The translations under genes were made by a program, and so were the position numbers. 64,000 nucleotides of DNA from Mobilibacterium timonense. Lineage in GTDB: Bacteria; Bacillota; Clostridia; Peptostreptococcales; Anaerovoracaceae. Below, one piece after another: positions 17,275-25,484 of the stretch (position 1 is its first letter; each line of letters opens with the position of its first letter). Location: NCBI RefSeq assembly GCF_900155555.1, contig NZ_FUHN01000008.1, positions 62,001 through 126,000 of the forward strand, given 5' to 3'. The notes beneath the pieces were generated by a model, which was given only the letters and a program-made list of their open reading frames with translations, was not told the DNA's origin and ran no database searches.

Positions 17275-17320
17275 AAAAGCCCTTCCCCGGCCACCAGTGA
17301 ACGGCCGGGGAAGGGCTTTT
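17275..17320. terminator. Strong bidirectional terminator
   Basis: Perfect 18-base inverted repeat, AAAAGCCCTTCCCCGGCC and its complement, around a 10-base loop. It lies between convergent lysR and the MFS gene. Nothing else gene-like is seen in 17195-17381. Confidence 0.92.
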
Positions 17321-17381
17321 CCTAAAGCTAAAGTATTATCATATGAGGTAAATAGTTGATCGTGTCACTTTTGTTGACGGA

Positions 17382-18659
17382 CTACTGAACCTCTGCGAGT
17401 ACCGTCTTCTTCCTCTTAAGGATGGTAGCCGCCGCCAGGATGCCCACCACCAGAACGATAGTCTGGTATACGAACATGTAGGTGAACGCGGCGTCTCCGC
17501 AGTTGTCCATCCAGTATCCGAACAGAGTGAACTGGAACAGGTCAGGTGAGAATCCGACCGCAGCAGCAACTCCGATGGTGGATGCGCTGAGCTCTCTCGG
17601 GACTCCGGCCTCTGTCAGCGTTGCGTAATATGCTCCTCTTCCTATGTACACGAAGAACGACAGTATGAGCGTAAGTGCGATGATCATGGCCACGGTGACG
17701 TTGCTCTTAGGCATGAGCATGTAGATGAGCCCCGCGATACCAACGATATACACTATTATCAGTACCTTGGACGGAGACTTCACCTTGTCCGTCATCACTC
17801 CGCCTACGGGAGCGCCCACCAGCTGCATTCCGTACTGCCTTGCTATTGCGGCCCATCCCGTGAGGGTGACCGTCACGCCCATGACCTGTGTGAAATACGG
17901 CGTGAAGTACGTTAGTGTGGTCATGAATGAATATACGGCGAAGATGTTGAGAGCGACCAGCCATGTGGCCTTCTGCTTAGCGATCTTCTTGAAATCGTGG
18001 AAGAAGTTTGCGTGCTCCTCCTCGACCGCAGGAGCCGCCTCTTTGACTTCCACCGTCTCAGCATTTTTCTTCTTTTTCTTAGGGTTCTCCAGCACGACCA
18101 TCACGAGGCCCGTGAGTATGAAGGATATCACGGCGTTGCAGATAACAGCAGCCTTGATGCCGCCGATATCCGTGGCCGCTTTTGTAAAGGCGATCATCAT
18201 CAGCGAGCTGAAGACTATGTTTCCGAGGCCGATGGCCGTCTCGTTGAAGCCGAAGATCTTGCCCTGGTCCTCGTCGCTGGCCAGCTCTCTCACGATCTTG
18301 ATGTGAGCCGGATAGTTGAAGAACAGGCTCGCCACAGCGAAGCCGATCCACATGAACACGGCGAATCCGTATGTCGGATGCACCAGGAACAGCAGTGCGA
18401 AGATGCCGTTCAGCAGCACGGACAGAACGTATATCACCTTGTAGTTGAACCTGTCTGAGATCCATCCTCCCACAGGCGCTCCGAAAACGTTTCCGAATCC
18501 GTATATCGTCAGGAGCAGCCCCAGCTGCGTGTTGGACGCCCCTATGAACTCCTTGAACGGGTCATACCAGGTGTACTGGAGATACGGCACCAGGTACACT
18601 ACGGACCAGCAGCTCCCCAACACCAGCAGGGTGATGACAAGTTTTGCTTTGCTTTTCAT
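17382..18659 (-). CDS. MFS transporter (organic anion/phosphate-antiporter-like)
   Basis: 425 residues, 12 predicted membrane helices with a long charged central loop (KKKKKNAETVEVKEAAPAVE). Typical MFS loop 2-3 motif GGWISDRFNYK. The substrate is not evident. It is the third gene of an operon with butyrate kinase and an aminotransferase (16 bases after the aminotransferase stop, GGGAGG before the ATG). It is therefore a good candidate to export the fatty acid produced or import the amino acid used; this is inference from position. Confidence 0.82.
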   Translation of the reverse strand: MKSKAKLVITLLVLGSCWSVVYLVPYLQYTWYDPFKEFIGASNTQLGLLLTIYGFGNVFGAPVGGWISDRFNYKVIYVLSVLLNGIFALLFLVHPTYGFAVFMWIGFAVASLFFNYPAHIKIVRELASDEDQGKIFGFNETAIGLGNIVFSSLMMIAFTKAATDIGGIKAAVICNAVISFILTGLVMVVLENPKKKKKNAETVEVKEAAPAVEEEHANFFHDFKKIAKQKATWLVALNIFAVYSFMTTLTYFTPYFTQVMGVTVTLTGWAAIARQYGMQLVGAPVGGVMTDKVKSPSKVLIIVYIVGIAGLIYMLMPKSNVTVAMIIALTLILSFFVYIGRGAYYATLTEAGVPRELSASTIGVAAAVGFSPDLFQFTLFGYWMDNCGDAAFTYMFVYQTIVLVVGILAAATILKRKKTVLAEVQ

Positions 18660-18675
18660 ATATCAGTCCTCCCTT

Positions 18676-19872
18676 TTATTTATTCGACCCCTGGATGTGA
18701 CGCGAGAACACCTCTCCCAGGATCTTTATCCCGTCTCTTATCTGCTGATCGTTCACCATGGTGAAGTTCATCCTCACGGTGTTCTTCACGCCCTCCTGGG
18801 CGAAGAAGGACTCTCCCGGGATGTAGGCCACGCCGGCCTCCACGGCCTCGTCCAGGATCTTGTCGCTGTCCAGGCCCTCAGGGAGCTCCAGCCACAGGAA
18901 CATGCCGCCTTCAGGATCGGTGTACTTGATCTCCTTAGGGAAGTACTTCTTTATCATCTCGATCATCAGCTCGCATCTCTCTTTGTATGTCTCCTGGATC
19001 TCCTTGATGTGGGCTTCCAGATCGAACATGTTCATGTAGTATGTGGCGAGCATCTGGGTGAGCTCAGGGCTCTGGAGATCGTTGGTCTCCTTGAGCTCCT
19101 CCACCTTCGATGCGATCTCCGGAGATGCGCAGACCCAAGCGATCCTCATTCCGGGGCTCAGCACCTTCGAGAGGGACCCAAGGTACATCACCTGCCCCGT
19201 CTTGTCCAGGGACTTAAGATCAGGCAGCGGATCGCCCTTGAAGCGGATCTCTCCATACGGGTTGTCCTCGACTACGACAACATCGTATTTTTCTATCACC
19301 TCCATGAACCTCTGCCTGCGCTCGAGGGTCCAGGCCTTTCCTGTCGGGTTCTGGAAATTAGGTATCATGTAGAGGAGTTTAGCCCTCGGGTTCTCCTCCA
19401 GCACCTTCTCAAGGTCCTCGATCACTATGCCGTCATCGTCGGTATCCACGCCTGCGAACTCTGCCCCGTAAGGCCTGAAGGCGTTGATGGCGCCGAGGTA
19501 GCTCGGGTTCTCCGTGATGACCACGTCACCCTCGTCAATGAAGAGCTGCGCGGCTAGCCCGAGGCCCTGCTGGGATCCGCTGAGGATGCAGATGTTTTCC
19601 AGGGAGCATTGAACATGCTCCTTCTCGTTCATCCTCTTTACCAGGATATCCAGGAGCGGTCCGTAACCTTTCGTGAGCCCGTATGAAAAAGCTTTTCTCC
19701 CGTCCTTCGCGTACAGCTCGGCCGTCGCCTTCTCCAGGTCTTCCATCGGATAGAGCGCCGGGTCAGGGAGTCCTGCCGCGAAGGAGATGATATCGGATCT
19801 TCCCGCAATTCTCTTCTGCACCGCTCTGATACCCGAAGCCTTGATCCTGTCCATGCGTACTGAAAACTTCAT
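18676..19872 (-). CDS. PLP-dependent aminotransferase (class I/II, aromatic/2-aminoadipate type)
   Basis: 398 residues. Fold-type I aminotransferase resembling LysN/ARO8-type enzymes: SFAAGLPDPALYP at the N-terminus, IPNFQNPTG (cofactor Asn-Pro), VVEDNPYGEIRF (Asp) and GSLSKVLSPGMRIAW with the PLP lysine. Transfers an amino group from an amino acid to 2-oxoglutarate or a similar acceptor, giving the 2-oxo acid that the oxidoreductase at 7925-10489 can decarboxylate. Sits between butyrate kinase and an MFS transporter; AGGAGG is well placed before the ATG. The substrate (aromatic, branched-chain or 2-aminoadipate) is not fixed by sequence alone. Confidence 0.87.
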   Translation of the reverse strand: MKFSVRMDRIKASGIRAVQKRIAGRSDIISFAAGLPDPALYPMEDLEKATAELYAKDGRKAFSYGLTKGYGPLLDILVKRMNEKEHVQCSLENICILSGSQQGLGLAAQLFIDEGDVVITENPSYLGAINAFRPYGAEFAGVDTDDDGIVIEDLEKVLEENPRAKLLYMIPNFQNPTGKAWTLERRQRFMEVIEKYDVVVVEDNPYGEIRFKGDPLPDLKSLDKTGQVMYLGSLSKVLSPGMRIAWVCASPEIASKVEELKETNDLQSPELTQMLATYYMNMFDLEAHIKEIQETYKERCELMIEMIKKYFPKEIKYTDPEGGMFLWLELPEGLDSDKILDEAVEAGVAYIPGESFFAQEGVKNTVRMNFTMVNDQQIRDGIKILGEVFSRHIQGSNK

Positions 19873-19905
19873 TATTCAAACCTCCTTGATCACTGTGCCG
19901 CTTAT

Positions 19906-19919
19906 GCGGCCGCGGCCGC
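19906..19919. repeat. GC-rich perfect palindrome between buk and the aminotransferase gene
   Basis: GCGGCCGCGGCCGC, a 14-base self-complementary block in the 70-base intercistronic gap, with GCGGC repeated next to it on the transcribed strand. No T run follows, so it is not a standard terminator. It could stabilise or process the polycistronic message. Confidence 0.5.
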
Positions 19920-19942
19920 GCATCATGTGCGTGCCCGTGATT

Positions 19943-21004
19943 CTACACGTACTCCCTGGCCTCTTCCTCTCCTCTCAGGACTCTGAGAGAACCGAGGGCC
20001 AGAGCCTTCATCTCGAACTCTCCCGCAACTACCTCCATCGGAGCTACAGATGCGGTCATCCTGGAGACCTCGTCCACGACGTACTGAGAATGGGCGATCC
20101 CTCCGGTCATGATCACCCTGTCCACCGGACCGCTGAAGGCCGGTACGTAGGACGCGATCTCCCTCGCCGTTAAGTATGTGAACGCCTGCATGATAAGGGC
20201 CGCCTTTTCGTCTCCTCCGTTCATGCGGTCTTCTATCTCCTGCATGTCCTTCGTTCCGAGGTAGTCGTACATGCCTCCCACGCTGCTCACCTTGGAGACC
20301 ATCTCCTCATGGGTGTATTTTCCAGAGTAGCAGAGTTCGATGAGCGGGTAGGTAGGAAGTCCTCCGCTTCTCTCAGGCGAAAAAGGTCCGTTGGTCCTGC
20401 CGCCGCTTCCGTCCACCATCTTCCCGTGGTCGTGGGCCACGATGGAGATGCCCGATCCCAGATGGGCCACGATGAAGTTGCAGTCCTCGTATCTCTTTCC
20501 CAGCTTCTCCGCGGTGAACCTCGCCACGGCCTTGTGGTTGAGGGCGTGGAACCAGCTCGGCCTCTCCAGGTCCTTTATTCCGGCGATCCTGGCCTTAGGC
20601 ATCATCTCATCCACGGACACCGGATCCACCACGAAGGACGGAACTCCCAGGGAATCGCCGATGCCCTTAGCGAGGGGGGCTCCCAGGTTGGATGCGTGTT
20701 CACCCTCGACGGCGTTCCGCAGATCGTCCACCATTTTTTCATTGACCCTATAGGTGCCGCCCACCACCGGACGCATGAGCCCGCCTCTTCCGGCGACGCA
20801 CCCGATCTCCTTGAGATCGATGCCGGCTTCTTCTACGGCGTCGAGGATGAGCTTCTTCCTGTACTCGTATTCATCGAAGACGTGTGGAAAAGGTTTCAGC
20901 TCCTCCGCCGTGTGGGGTATGGACTTCTTGAACACCTCTTCCTCGTCGTTGTAAACAGCAATTTTCGTACTCGTGCCACCGGGATTGATAATCAGCAGCT
21001 TCAT
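19943..21004 (-). CDS. buk: Butyrate kinase (short/branched-chain carboxylate kinase)
   Basis: 353 residues from the ATG at 21004, selected for GGAGGT seven bases upstream; the extension to 21034 lacks support. ASKHA-fold acetate/butyrate kinase: N-terminal INPGGTSTKIAVY, the AHLGSGISIVAHDHGKMVDG phosphate loop, and GGIAHSQ near the C-terminus. Converts acyl phosphate and ADP to the free acid and ATP. There is no phosphotransbutyrylase (ptb) beside it. Instead the divergent gene is pduL, a different phosphotransacylase, so acyl-CoA to acyl phosphate is probably done by PduL. It may favour isobutyrate or isovalerate made from branched-chain amino acids. Confidence 0.92.
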   Translation of the reverse strand: MKLLIINPGGTSTKIAVYNDEEEVFKKSIPHTAEELKPFPHVFDEYEYRKKLILDAVEEAGIDLKEIGCVAGRGGLMRPVVGGTYRVNEKMVDDLRNAVEGEHASNLGAPLAKGIGDSLGVPSFVVDPVSVDEMMPKARIAGIKDLERPSWFHALNHKAVARFTAEKLGKRYEDCNFIVAHLGSGISIVAHDHGKMVDGSGGRTNGPFSPERSGGLPTYPLIELCYSGKYTHEEMVSKVSSVGGMYDYLGTKDMQEIEDRMNGGDEKAALIMQAFTYLTAREIASYVPAFSGPVDRVIMTGGIAHSQYVVDEVSRMTASVAPMEVVAGEFEMKALALGSLRVLRGEEEAREYV

Positions 21005-21068
21005 TGAATGACCTCCCATCGGTTTCCGGTCCAAGGTGTGATAACGTGGTGTGTTTCTATCTCTTTGT

Positions 21069-21094
21069 GTTCTATATAGCAGAACTATGTTCTA
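21069..21094. promoter_or_regulatory. Operator at the buk promoter (GTTCTA/AGAAC sites)
   Basis: GTTCTA-N6-AGAAC-TAT-GTTCTA. The core CAGAAC-TAT-GTTCTA (21080-21094) begins eight bases after the buk -10 hexamer, the same position and spacing as at the oxidoreductase promoter. A third half-site lies at 21069-21074. Confidence 0.6.
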
Positions 21095-21102
21095 TTAATG
21101 AA

Positions 21103-21131
21103 ATTATAGAGACGGTATGCCGAAAAGTCAA
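21103..21131 (-). promoter_or_regulatory. Promoter of the buk-aminotransferase-MFS operon
   Basis: Minus strand TTGACT (21126-21131), 17 bases, TATAAT (21103-21108), near consensus. Confidence 0.82.
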
Positions 21132-21168
21132 TTACTTTGATTTTTTCCCGGACTAATTGTTTTTCCTG

Positions 21169-21177
21169 TGCTATAAT
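21169..21177 (+). promoter_or_regulatory. Extended -10 promoter of pduL
   Basis: TG-C-TATAAT with no good -35 hexamer at 16-18 bases, so recognition probably relies on the extended -10. The start point would be about 70 bases before the pduL ATG. Confidence 0.55.
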
Positions 21178-21254
21178 TCTGACGATCAAGGTCCCGGGGA
21201 AGCCGGGGCGGAAGGAAAAGAAAGAACTATCGATTTTTTCAGGAGGAAGACATT

Positions 21255-21833
21255 ATGGGTAGATTGGATGTAACAGTAGAGGTGAGCGCACGCCACGTGC
21301 ACCTGTCCCAGGCGGACATCGAGAAGCTCTTCGGAGCAGGCGCGGAGCTCACTGTAAAAAAAGAGATCCCCGGCGGTTACGTTGCGGCCGAGAGAGTGAC
21401 TCTCGTAGGGCCTAAGCGTTCCATGGAGAGAGTCGCCATCCTGGGACCTGCCAGAAAGGAGACTCAGGTAGAGCTTTCCGCTACCGACGCGAGATCACTC
21501 GGCGTGGATGCGCCTATCCGCCTTTCCGGACATCTGGAAAACACGCCTGGCATCAAGATCGTAGCGGGCAACGGCAATTACGTTGAGATCGACCACGGCT
21601 GCATCATCGCTCAGAGACACGTGCACCTCAATGAGGAGGACGCCGCAAAGCTGGGCGTGACTCAGAATCAGAACATCGATCTCCGCATAGACACGGGCAA
21701 GGACAGAGCCCTGACATTCAGTGACGTGATCGTCCGCATCGGAGGACCTGACAGCGTGGTCCACCTGGATACAGACGAAGGAAATGCCGCATTCACAGGA
21801 GCTTCCTGCGTCGGCACATGCATCGCGGAGTAA
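21255..21833 (+). CDS. pduL: PduL-type phosphotransacylase
   Basis: 192 residues. Catalyses acyl-CoA plus phosphate to acyl phosphate plus CoA; the family prototype acts on propanoyl-CoA. Two domain repeats each bear a zinc/catalytic histidine motif: SARHVHLS near residue 11 and AQRHVHLN near residue 121. There is no N-terminal encapsulation helix and no microcompartment shell gene nearby, so this is a free cytosolic form. It is divergent from buk and shares the same regulatory gap. Together they would make ATP from the acyl-CoA formed by the upstream oxidoreductase. AGGAGG seven bases before the ATG. Confidence 0.92.
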   Translation: MGRLDVTVEVSARHVHLSQADIEKLFGAGAELTVKKEIPGGYVAAERVTLVGPKRSMERVAILGPARKETQVELSATDARSLGVDAPIRLSGHLENTPGIKIVAGNGNYVEIDHGCIIAQRHVHLNEEDAAKLGVTQNQNIDLRIDTGKDRALTFSDVIVRIGGPDSVVHLDTDEGNAAFTGASCVGTCIAE

Positions 21834-21899
21834 GCTCTTGGTAGAGTAAGCTCCGGCAAAAAACAGAAAGAACTGAAAACCGGTAAAAGCAGCATACGG

Positions 21900-21930
21900 G
21901 GCTGGCGCATCTGGAATGTGCCAGCCTTTT
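21900..21930 (+). terminator. Terminator after pduL
   Basis: GGCTGGC pairs with GCCAGCC around GCATCTGGAATGT, then TTTT. Confidence 0.8.
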
Positions 21931-21937
21931 CTGGTAG

Positions 21938-21980
21938 AAAAATCAGGCTGCCGCATTTGTCTTTCAAAATGCAGCAGCCT
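21938..21980 (-). terminator. Terminator of the copper operon
   Basis: Minus strand AGGCTGC...GCAGCCT with inner GCATTT/AAATGC, followed by a T5 run (21938-21942). Placed about 40 bases after the small Cys-rich gene. Confidence 0.82.
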
Positions 21981-22017
21981 GTATACTCGTGTTCCTCTGG
22001 TCCCGCACAGTGTCGTT

Positions 22018-22191
22018 TCAGCGGGAAACGTCTTTTCTCTCAACTTCGCACCGGTCCTGCCCGTGGCAGCTCCCCGCGTAAGGACAGCCGATGCAGGCGT
22101 TGCCCTTCTTCTTTTCCCTGTACACGTAGCGCAGGGCCAGGAATACCGCCACCGCAAGTGCGGCCAGTATTATCAACGATGCTCCATTCAT
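22018..22191 (-). CDS. Small FeoB-associated-type Cys-rich membrane protein
   Basis: 57 residues: MNGASLIILAALAVAVFLAL begins a single membrane helix, followed by a basic stretch (REKKK) and a cytosolic Cys cluster, CIGCPYAGSC and DRC (C33, C36, C42, C48). This is the architecture of the small proteins called FeoB-associated Cys-rich membrane proteins (virus-attachment p12 family name). No feo gene is nearby. It ends the csoR-copA operon, 36 bases after copA, with GGTGG upstream of its ATG. A role in handling copper or iron at the membrane is plausible but unproven. It is too short for routine gene callers. Confidence 0.78.
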   Translation of the reverse strand: MNGASLIILAALAVAVFLALRYVYREKKKGNACIGCPYAGSCHGQDRCEVERKDVSR

Positions 22192-22227
22192 TCAGGTCCA
22201 CCGCCTTTCTGCAGCCTTCCGGCCGGT

Positions 22228-22437
22228 CTATGCAACGGAGACTACCTTGTAGTCCTTGTCCTCCACTGCCTTCTTGAGAACGTCGTCCGCCACGTCCTCG
22301 GTCATGGAGACCACTGCCTCTCCTGCCTCGTGGCTCACCTTCGCCTCGGTCACTCCGTCCAGGTTCTCCAGGGCCTTCTTGACTGTGGCCTCGCAGTGCG
22401 TGCACATCATTCCCTCGATCTTCATGGTCTTTGTCAT
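22228..22437 (-). CDS. Nested CopZ-like copper chaperone inside the 3' end of copA
   Basis: 69 residues in the copA frame, starting [15 protein letters not shown]. The HMA fold with CxxC (C12, C15) and full CopZ length is present. The ATG at 22437 is preceded by AAGGAGG (22446-22452) with eight bases of spacing, better than most ribosome sites in this window, and located in the hydrophilic linker of CopA (residues NEKEEDA). The copA frame reads straight through with no stop. Either a former separate copZ was fused by loss of the copA stop, or one message yields both a CopA with a C-terminal domain and a free chaperone. Expression of the short form is inferred, not shown. Confidence 0.6.
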   Translation of the reverse strand: MTKTMKIEGMMCTHCEATVKKALENLDGVTEAKVSHEAGEAVVSMTEDVADDVLKKAVEDKDYKVVSVA

Positions 22438-24831
22438 AGCGTCTTCCTCCTTTTCGTTACTTCTCAGCGTCTCTGTCACTAATGGTTCGTTACCTGTATC
22501 TGATCCCGCGCTCCGGGCGGCGAACTTGCCCGGGTCGTGGAGCTTGAAAAAGTTAAGTCTCAAGGCGTTCATGCACACGCAGAAGCTCGAGAGGCTCATG
22601 GCCGCGGCGCCCCACATCGGGTTCATTGTCCAGCCGTGGAAAAGCGCAGTGTACAGGCCTGCGGCCAGCGGGATGAGCAGGATGTTGTAGAAGAACGCCC
22701 AGAAGAGGTTCTCCTTTATGTTCCTCACCGTTCCCTTGCTCAGCCTTATGGCGGCGGCTGCGTCTGTCAGTTTGCTGTTCATGAGCACCACGTCCGCGGC
22801 ATCCACCGCCACGTCTGCGCCGGCGCCGATGGCGATGCCTATGTCCGCCCTGGTGAGGGCCGGCGCGTCGTTGATGCCGTCGCCTATCATGGCGACTTTT
22901 CCTTTTTCCTGAAGCCTCCTTATCTCGGCCTCCTTGTCTCCAGGGAGCACCCCTGCGATGACTTCGTCAACTCCGGCCTGCCTGCCGATGGCGCGGGCGG
23001 TCACCTGGTTGTCCCCAGTGAGCATGACCACCTTGATGTCCATGCTGTGGAGCTCCCTGATGGCCTCAGGACTGTCCTCCTTGATGGTGTCCGCGATGCC
23101 CATCATGCCGGCGTATTTTCCGGCCTCGGAGAAGTAGACGCAGGTCTTACCCTGAGAGGCGAGCTCCTGTGCCTTCGCCGGGTCGGGGCCGCTGCCGTCC
23201 TTCAGCTTCGTCTGGATGAAGGCCAGGTTCCCTCCCGCGAGCTCGGCGCCGTCGACAGTGCCCGTGAGCCCGTTGCCCGAGAGGACCTTGAATCCGGACA
23301 CCTCCCTGAACGGAGTGCCGTCCTCCTCTGCCCTGGCGAGAATGGCTTTTGCCAGCGGGTGCTCGCTCTTCTTTTCAAGGGAGTAGGCCAGGGACAGGAG
23401 GCTCTCTTCTGTGTAACCCTCTCCCGGAACGATATCGGTGAGTGAAGGCTGGCCTTTCGTGATGGTGCCGGTCTTGTCCAGAGCGGCTATCTCGATGCGC
23501 CCGGTCTCCTCCAGGGCGGCAGAGGTCTTGAAAAGTATGCCGTTTCTGGCGCCAAGTCCGTTCCCCACCATGATGGCAACAGGTGTCGCCAGTCCGAGGG
23601 CGCAAGGGCAGCTGATCACCAGTACGGCGATGCCCCTCGCCAGTGCGAAGCCTGGAGTCTGTCCCAGCAGAATCCAGATCGCAGTGACCGCGGCGGCTAT
23701 TATCAGTACCGCAGGGACGAACACGCCTGCGACCTTGTCCGCGATCTTGGCGATAGGCGCCTTTGTGGCGGCCGCGTCGCTCACCATCTGGATGATCTGG
23801 GAAAGTGTGGTGTCCTCTCCTATCCTGGAGGCCTTTGCCTTGATGTATCCGGACATGTTGACGGTCGCGGCGGAGACCCTGTCTCCAGGGGCCTTGTCCA
23901 CCGGGATGCTCTCTCCCGTCAGGGCCGACTCATCTACTGAGGCCTCTCCGCTGACTATCACGGCGTCCACCGGGATGCTCTCTCCGGCCCTCACCACGAT
24001 AACATCGCCTAAGGACACCTGGTCCACCGGGACCTCTTTTTCCTGGCCGTCACGCTCGACCGTGGCGGTCTGAGGGACCAGCTTCATCAGGCCCTTCAGG
24101 GCATCCGTCGTCTTGCCCTTGGACATGGCCTCCAGCATCTTTCCCACGGTGATAAGCGTCACGATCATGGCCGCGGATTCGAAGTAGAAGCTGTGCATGT
24201 CGGACATCACGGCTGCGGAGTCACCGGTGAGCTGGTCACCGGTCATCTTGAAAAGGACGAACACGCTCCAGGCGAAAGACACCGATGAGCCCATGGCCAC
24301 CAGTGTGTCCATGTTCGGGCCGCCCCGGAAGAGGCTGGTGAACCCGCTGGTGAAGAAGTCCTTGTTTATCATCATTATTATCGCCGACAGGATCATCTCT
24401 ATGAGCCCCATGGCAATGTGATTTCCATCGAGCCACTGCGGCACCGGCCAGCTCCACATCATGTGTCCCATCGAAAAATACATGAGCACGAGGAGGAAGC
24501 CCAAGGATGTTATGAGTCTCTTTCTCAGCCTCGGGGTGTCCTTGTCCTCAAGAGCTTTTTTCTGCTGCTCGAGCCTCTCATTGTATTCTCGCACGCTGCT
24601 TCCGTCCGAAGATCTGCTCTCAGCGGCCTCTCCGCCCATGAGACTGGCACCGTAACCCGCCTTTTCCACGGCCTCGATTATCTCCTCGGGGGACGCATCC
24701 CCCTCTACTCCCATGGAGTTGGTGAGAAGACTGACTGAGCAGGAATCGACCCCCGGCACCTTGCTCACCGCCTTTTCGACCCTCGTACTGCACGCGGCGC
24801 AGTGCATTCCTTCTACATTGAACTTTTCCAT
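22228..24831 (-). CDS. copA: Copper-exporting P1B-type ATPase with an extra C-terminal metal-binding domain
   Basis: 867 residues. Pumps Cu+ out of the cytoplasm. N-terminal HMA domain with GMHCAAC (C11, C14), about eight membrane helices, the [11 protein letters not shown] transport motif, DKTGT phosphorylation site and [10 protein letters not shown] hinge. After the last helices a 35-residue linker leads to a second HMA domain (C810, C813 in GMMCTHC), an unusual C-terminal position. That last domain has its own ribosome-binding site and start codon in frame (see the nested entry). The gene follows csoR by 30 bases. Start at 24831 supported by GGAGG nine bases upstream. Confidence 0.95.
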   Translation of the reverse strand: MEKFNVEGMHCAACSTRVEKAVSKVPGVDSCSVSLLTNSMGVEGDASPEEIIEAVEKAGYGASLMGGEAAESRSSDGSSVREYNERLEQQKKALEDKDTPRLRKRLITSLGFLLVLMYFSMGHMMWSWPVPQWLDGNHIAMGLIEMILSAIIMMINKDFFTSGFTSLFRGGPNMDTLVAMGSSVSFAWSVFVLFKMTGDQLTGDSAAVMSDMHSFYFESAAMIVTLITVGKMLEAMSKGKTTDALKGLMKLVPQTATVERDGQEKEVPVDQVSLGDVIVVRAGESIPVDAVIVSGEASVDESALTGESIPVDKAPGDRVSAATVNMSGYIKAKASRIGEDTTLSQIIQMVSDAAATKAPIAKIADKVAGVFVPAVLIIAAAVTAIWILLGQTPGFALARGIAVLVISCPCALGLATPVAIMVGNGLGARNGILFKTSAALEETGRIEIAALDKTGTITKGQPSLTDIVPGEGYTEESLLSLAYSLEKKSEHPLAKAILARAEEDGTPFREVSGFKVLSGNGLTGTVDGAELAGGNLAFIQTKLKDGSGPDPAKAQELASQGKTCVYFSEAGKYAGMMGIADTIKEDSPEAIRELHSMDIKVVMLTGDNQVTARAIGRQAGVDEVIAGVLPGDKEAEIRRLQEKGKVAMIGDGINDAPALTRADIGIAIGAGADVAVDAADVVLMNSKLTDAAAAIRLSKGTVRNIKENLFWAFFYNILLIPLAAGLYTALFHGWTMNPMWGAAAMSLSSFCVCMNALRLNFFKLHDPGKFAARSAGSDTGNEPLVTETLRSNEKEEDAMTKTMKIEGMMCTHCEATVKKALENLDGVTEAKVSHEAGEAVVSMTEDVADDVLKKAVEDKDYKVVSVA
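22446..22452 (-). promoter_or_regulatory. Internal Shine-Dalgarno for the nested CopZ-like start
   Basis: AAGGAGG on the minus strand within copA codons Glu-Lys-Glu-Glu-Asp, eight bases before an in-frame ATG. Confidence 0.6.
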
Positions 24832-24861
24832 AATATCTCGCCTCCCGGCACCATTCCGGAA

Positions 24862-25263
24862 CTACTTCATGAGCTTCTTCAGAAGTTCCACCAGCTCGTC
24901 TATGGTGTCCTCTCTTCCATCTTTTATGTCTTCCACCACGCAGCTCCGCAGGTGCTCTGCCAGGAGCTCCTTGCAGAAGCCGTTCATTGCGCTGTTCACC
25001 GCCGACGCCTGCACCAGGATGTCCGGACAGTAGGCATCGGAATCCACCATCCTCTCCAGGCCCCTCACCTGGCCGTCGATGCGTCTCAGCCGGTTGAGCA
25101 GCTTTTTCTTCTCTTCGGGAGCCCTCAGCTTCTTGCGGTGAGAGCATGTTGGACAGACGTCCTCCGACATCTGGTCACAGCCCTGTTTGCAGGCCTGCTC
25201 GGGGATATTGTTGCCGTCGTCCGGTCTTTCGGCCGGAGCCGCGGTCTTGTTTTTATCCGTCAT
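24862..25263 (-). CDS. csoR: CsoR-family copper-sensing repressor
   Basis: 133 residues from the ATG at 25263 (AAGAGG eight bases upstream; the GTG three codons earlier overlaps that site). The all-helical CsoR core contains the Cu+ ligands Cys79, His104 and Cys108, at exactly the spacing of known CsoR (25 and 4 residues). Ahead of the core is a roughly 45-residue extension with four more cysteines (C25, C29, C37, C40) ending CPTCSHRKK, which may form an extra metal site. It represses its own operon with copA; the operator lies in the promoter spacer. Copper binding releases the DNA. Confidence 0.93.
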   Translation of the reverse strand: MTDKNKTAAPAERPDDGNNIPEQACKQGCDQMSEDVCPTCSHRKKLRAPEEKKKLLNRLRRIDGQVRGLERMVDSDAYCPDILVQASAVNSAMNGFCKELLAEHLRSCVVEDIKDGREDTIDELVELLKKLMK

Positions 25264-25346
25264 GGCGTCCACCTCTTGTGATCAATATCTGCTTGATGAA
25301 AGCGTCCACATCCATCGGACGCTGTATCTTTATCTTTCTGGTTGGG

Positions 25347-25375
25347 ATAATATACCCCCTGGGGGTATTTGTCAA
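25347..25375 (-). promoter_or_regulatory. csoR-copA promoter with embedded CsoR operator
   Basis: Minus strand TTGACA (25370-25375), 17 bases, TATTAT (25347-25352): consensus -35 and near-consensus -10. The spacer holds the palindrome ATACCCCC-A-GGGGGTAT (25352-25368), the G/C-rich box typical of CsoR sites. Repressor binding would exclude RNA polymerase. Confidence 0.93.
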
Positions 25376-25468
25376 CAAGTGAGGTTGTACTTGGTTTTGT
25401 CCAATCGGTCCGGTCGGGTAAACAGGAGAAACTGCGGATCTTATAAGTCCGTCTGTCTCGCCTCCATG

Positions 25469-25477
25469 TGATATAAT
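25469..25477 (+). promoter_or_regulatory. Extended -10 promoter of the DMT transporter gene
   Basis: TG-A-TATAAT ending eight bases before the ATG at 25485. A start point seven bases downstream would fall at or next to that ATG, giving a leaderless message. No Shine-Dalgarno is seen before either possible ATG (25476 or 25485). Confidence 0.45.
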
Positions 25478-25484
25478 GTCCAGC

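Noticed and set aside
18445-19557. 370-codon plus-strand frame over the aminotransferase and MFS genes
   Set aside because: Shadow of codon bias in two well-supported minus-strand genes; the composition resembles no protein family.
21495-22157. 220-codon minus-strand frame between pduL and copA
   Set aside because: It overlaps pduL on the other strand, two terminators and the 57-residue Cys-rich gene; no ribosome site or domain.
22228-24831. Frameshift or lost stop making copA pseudogenic
   Set aside because: The frame is intact from HMA domain to HMA domain with all P-type ATPase motifs; the C-terminal addition is a complete domain, not a broken end.
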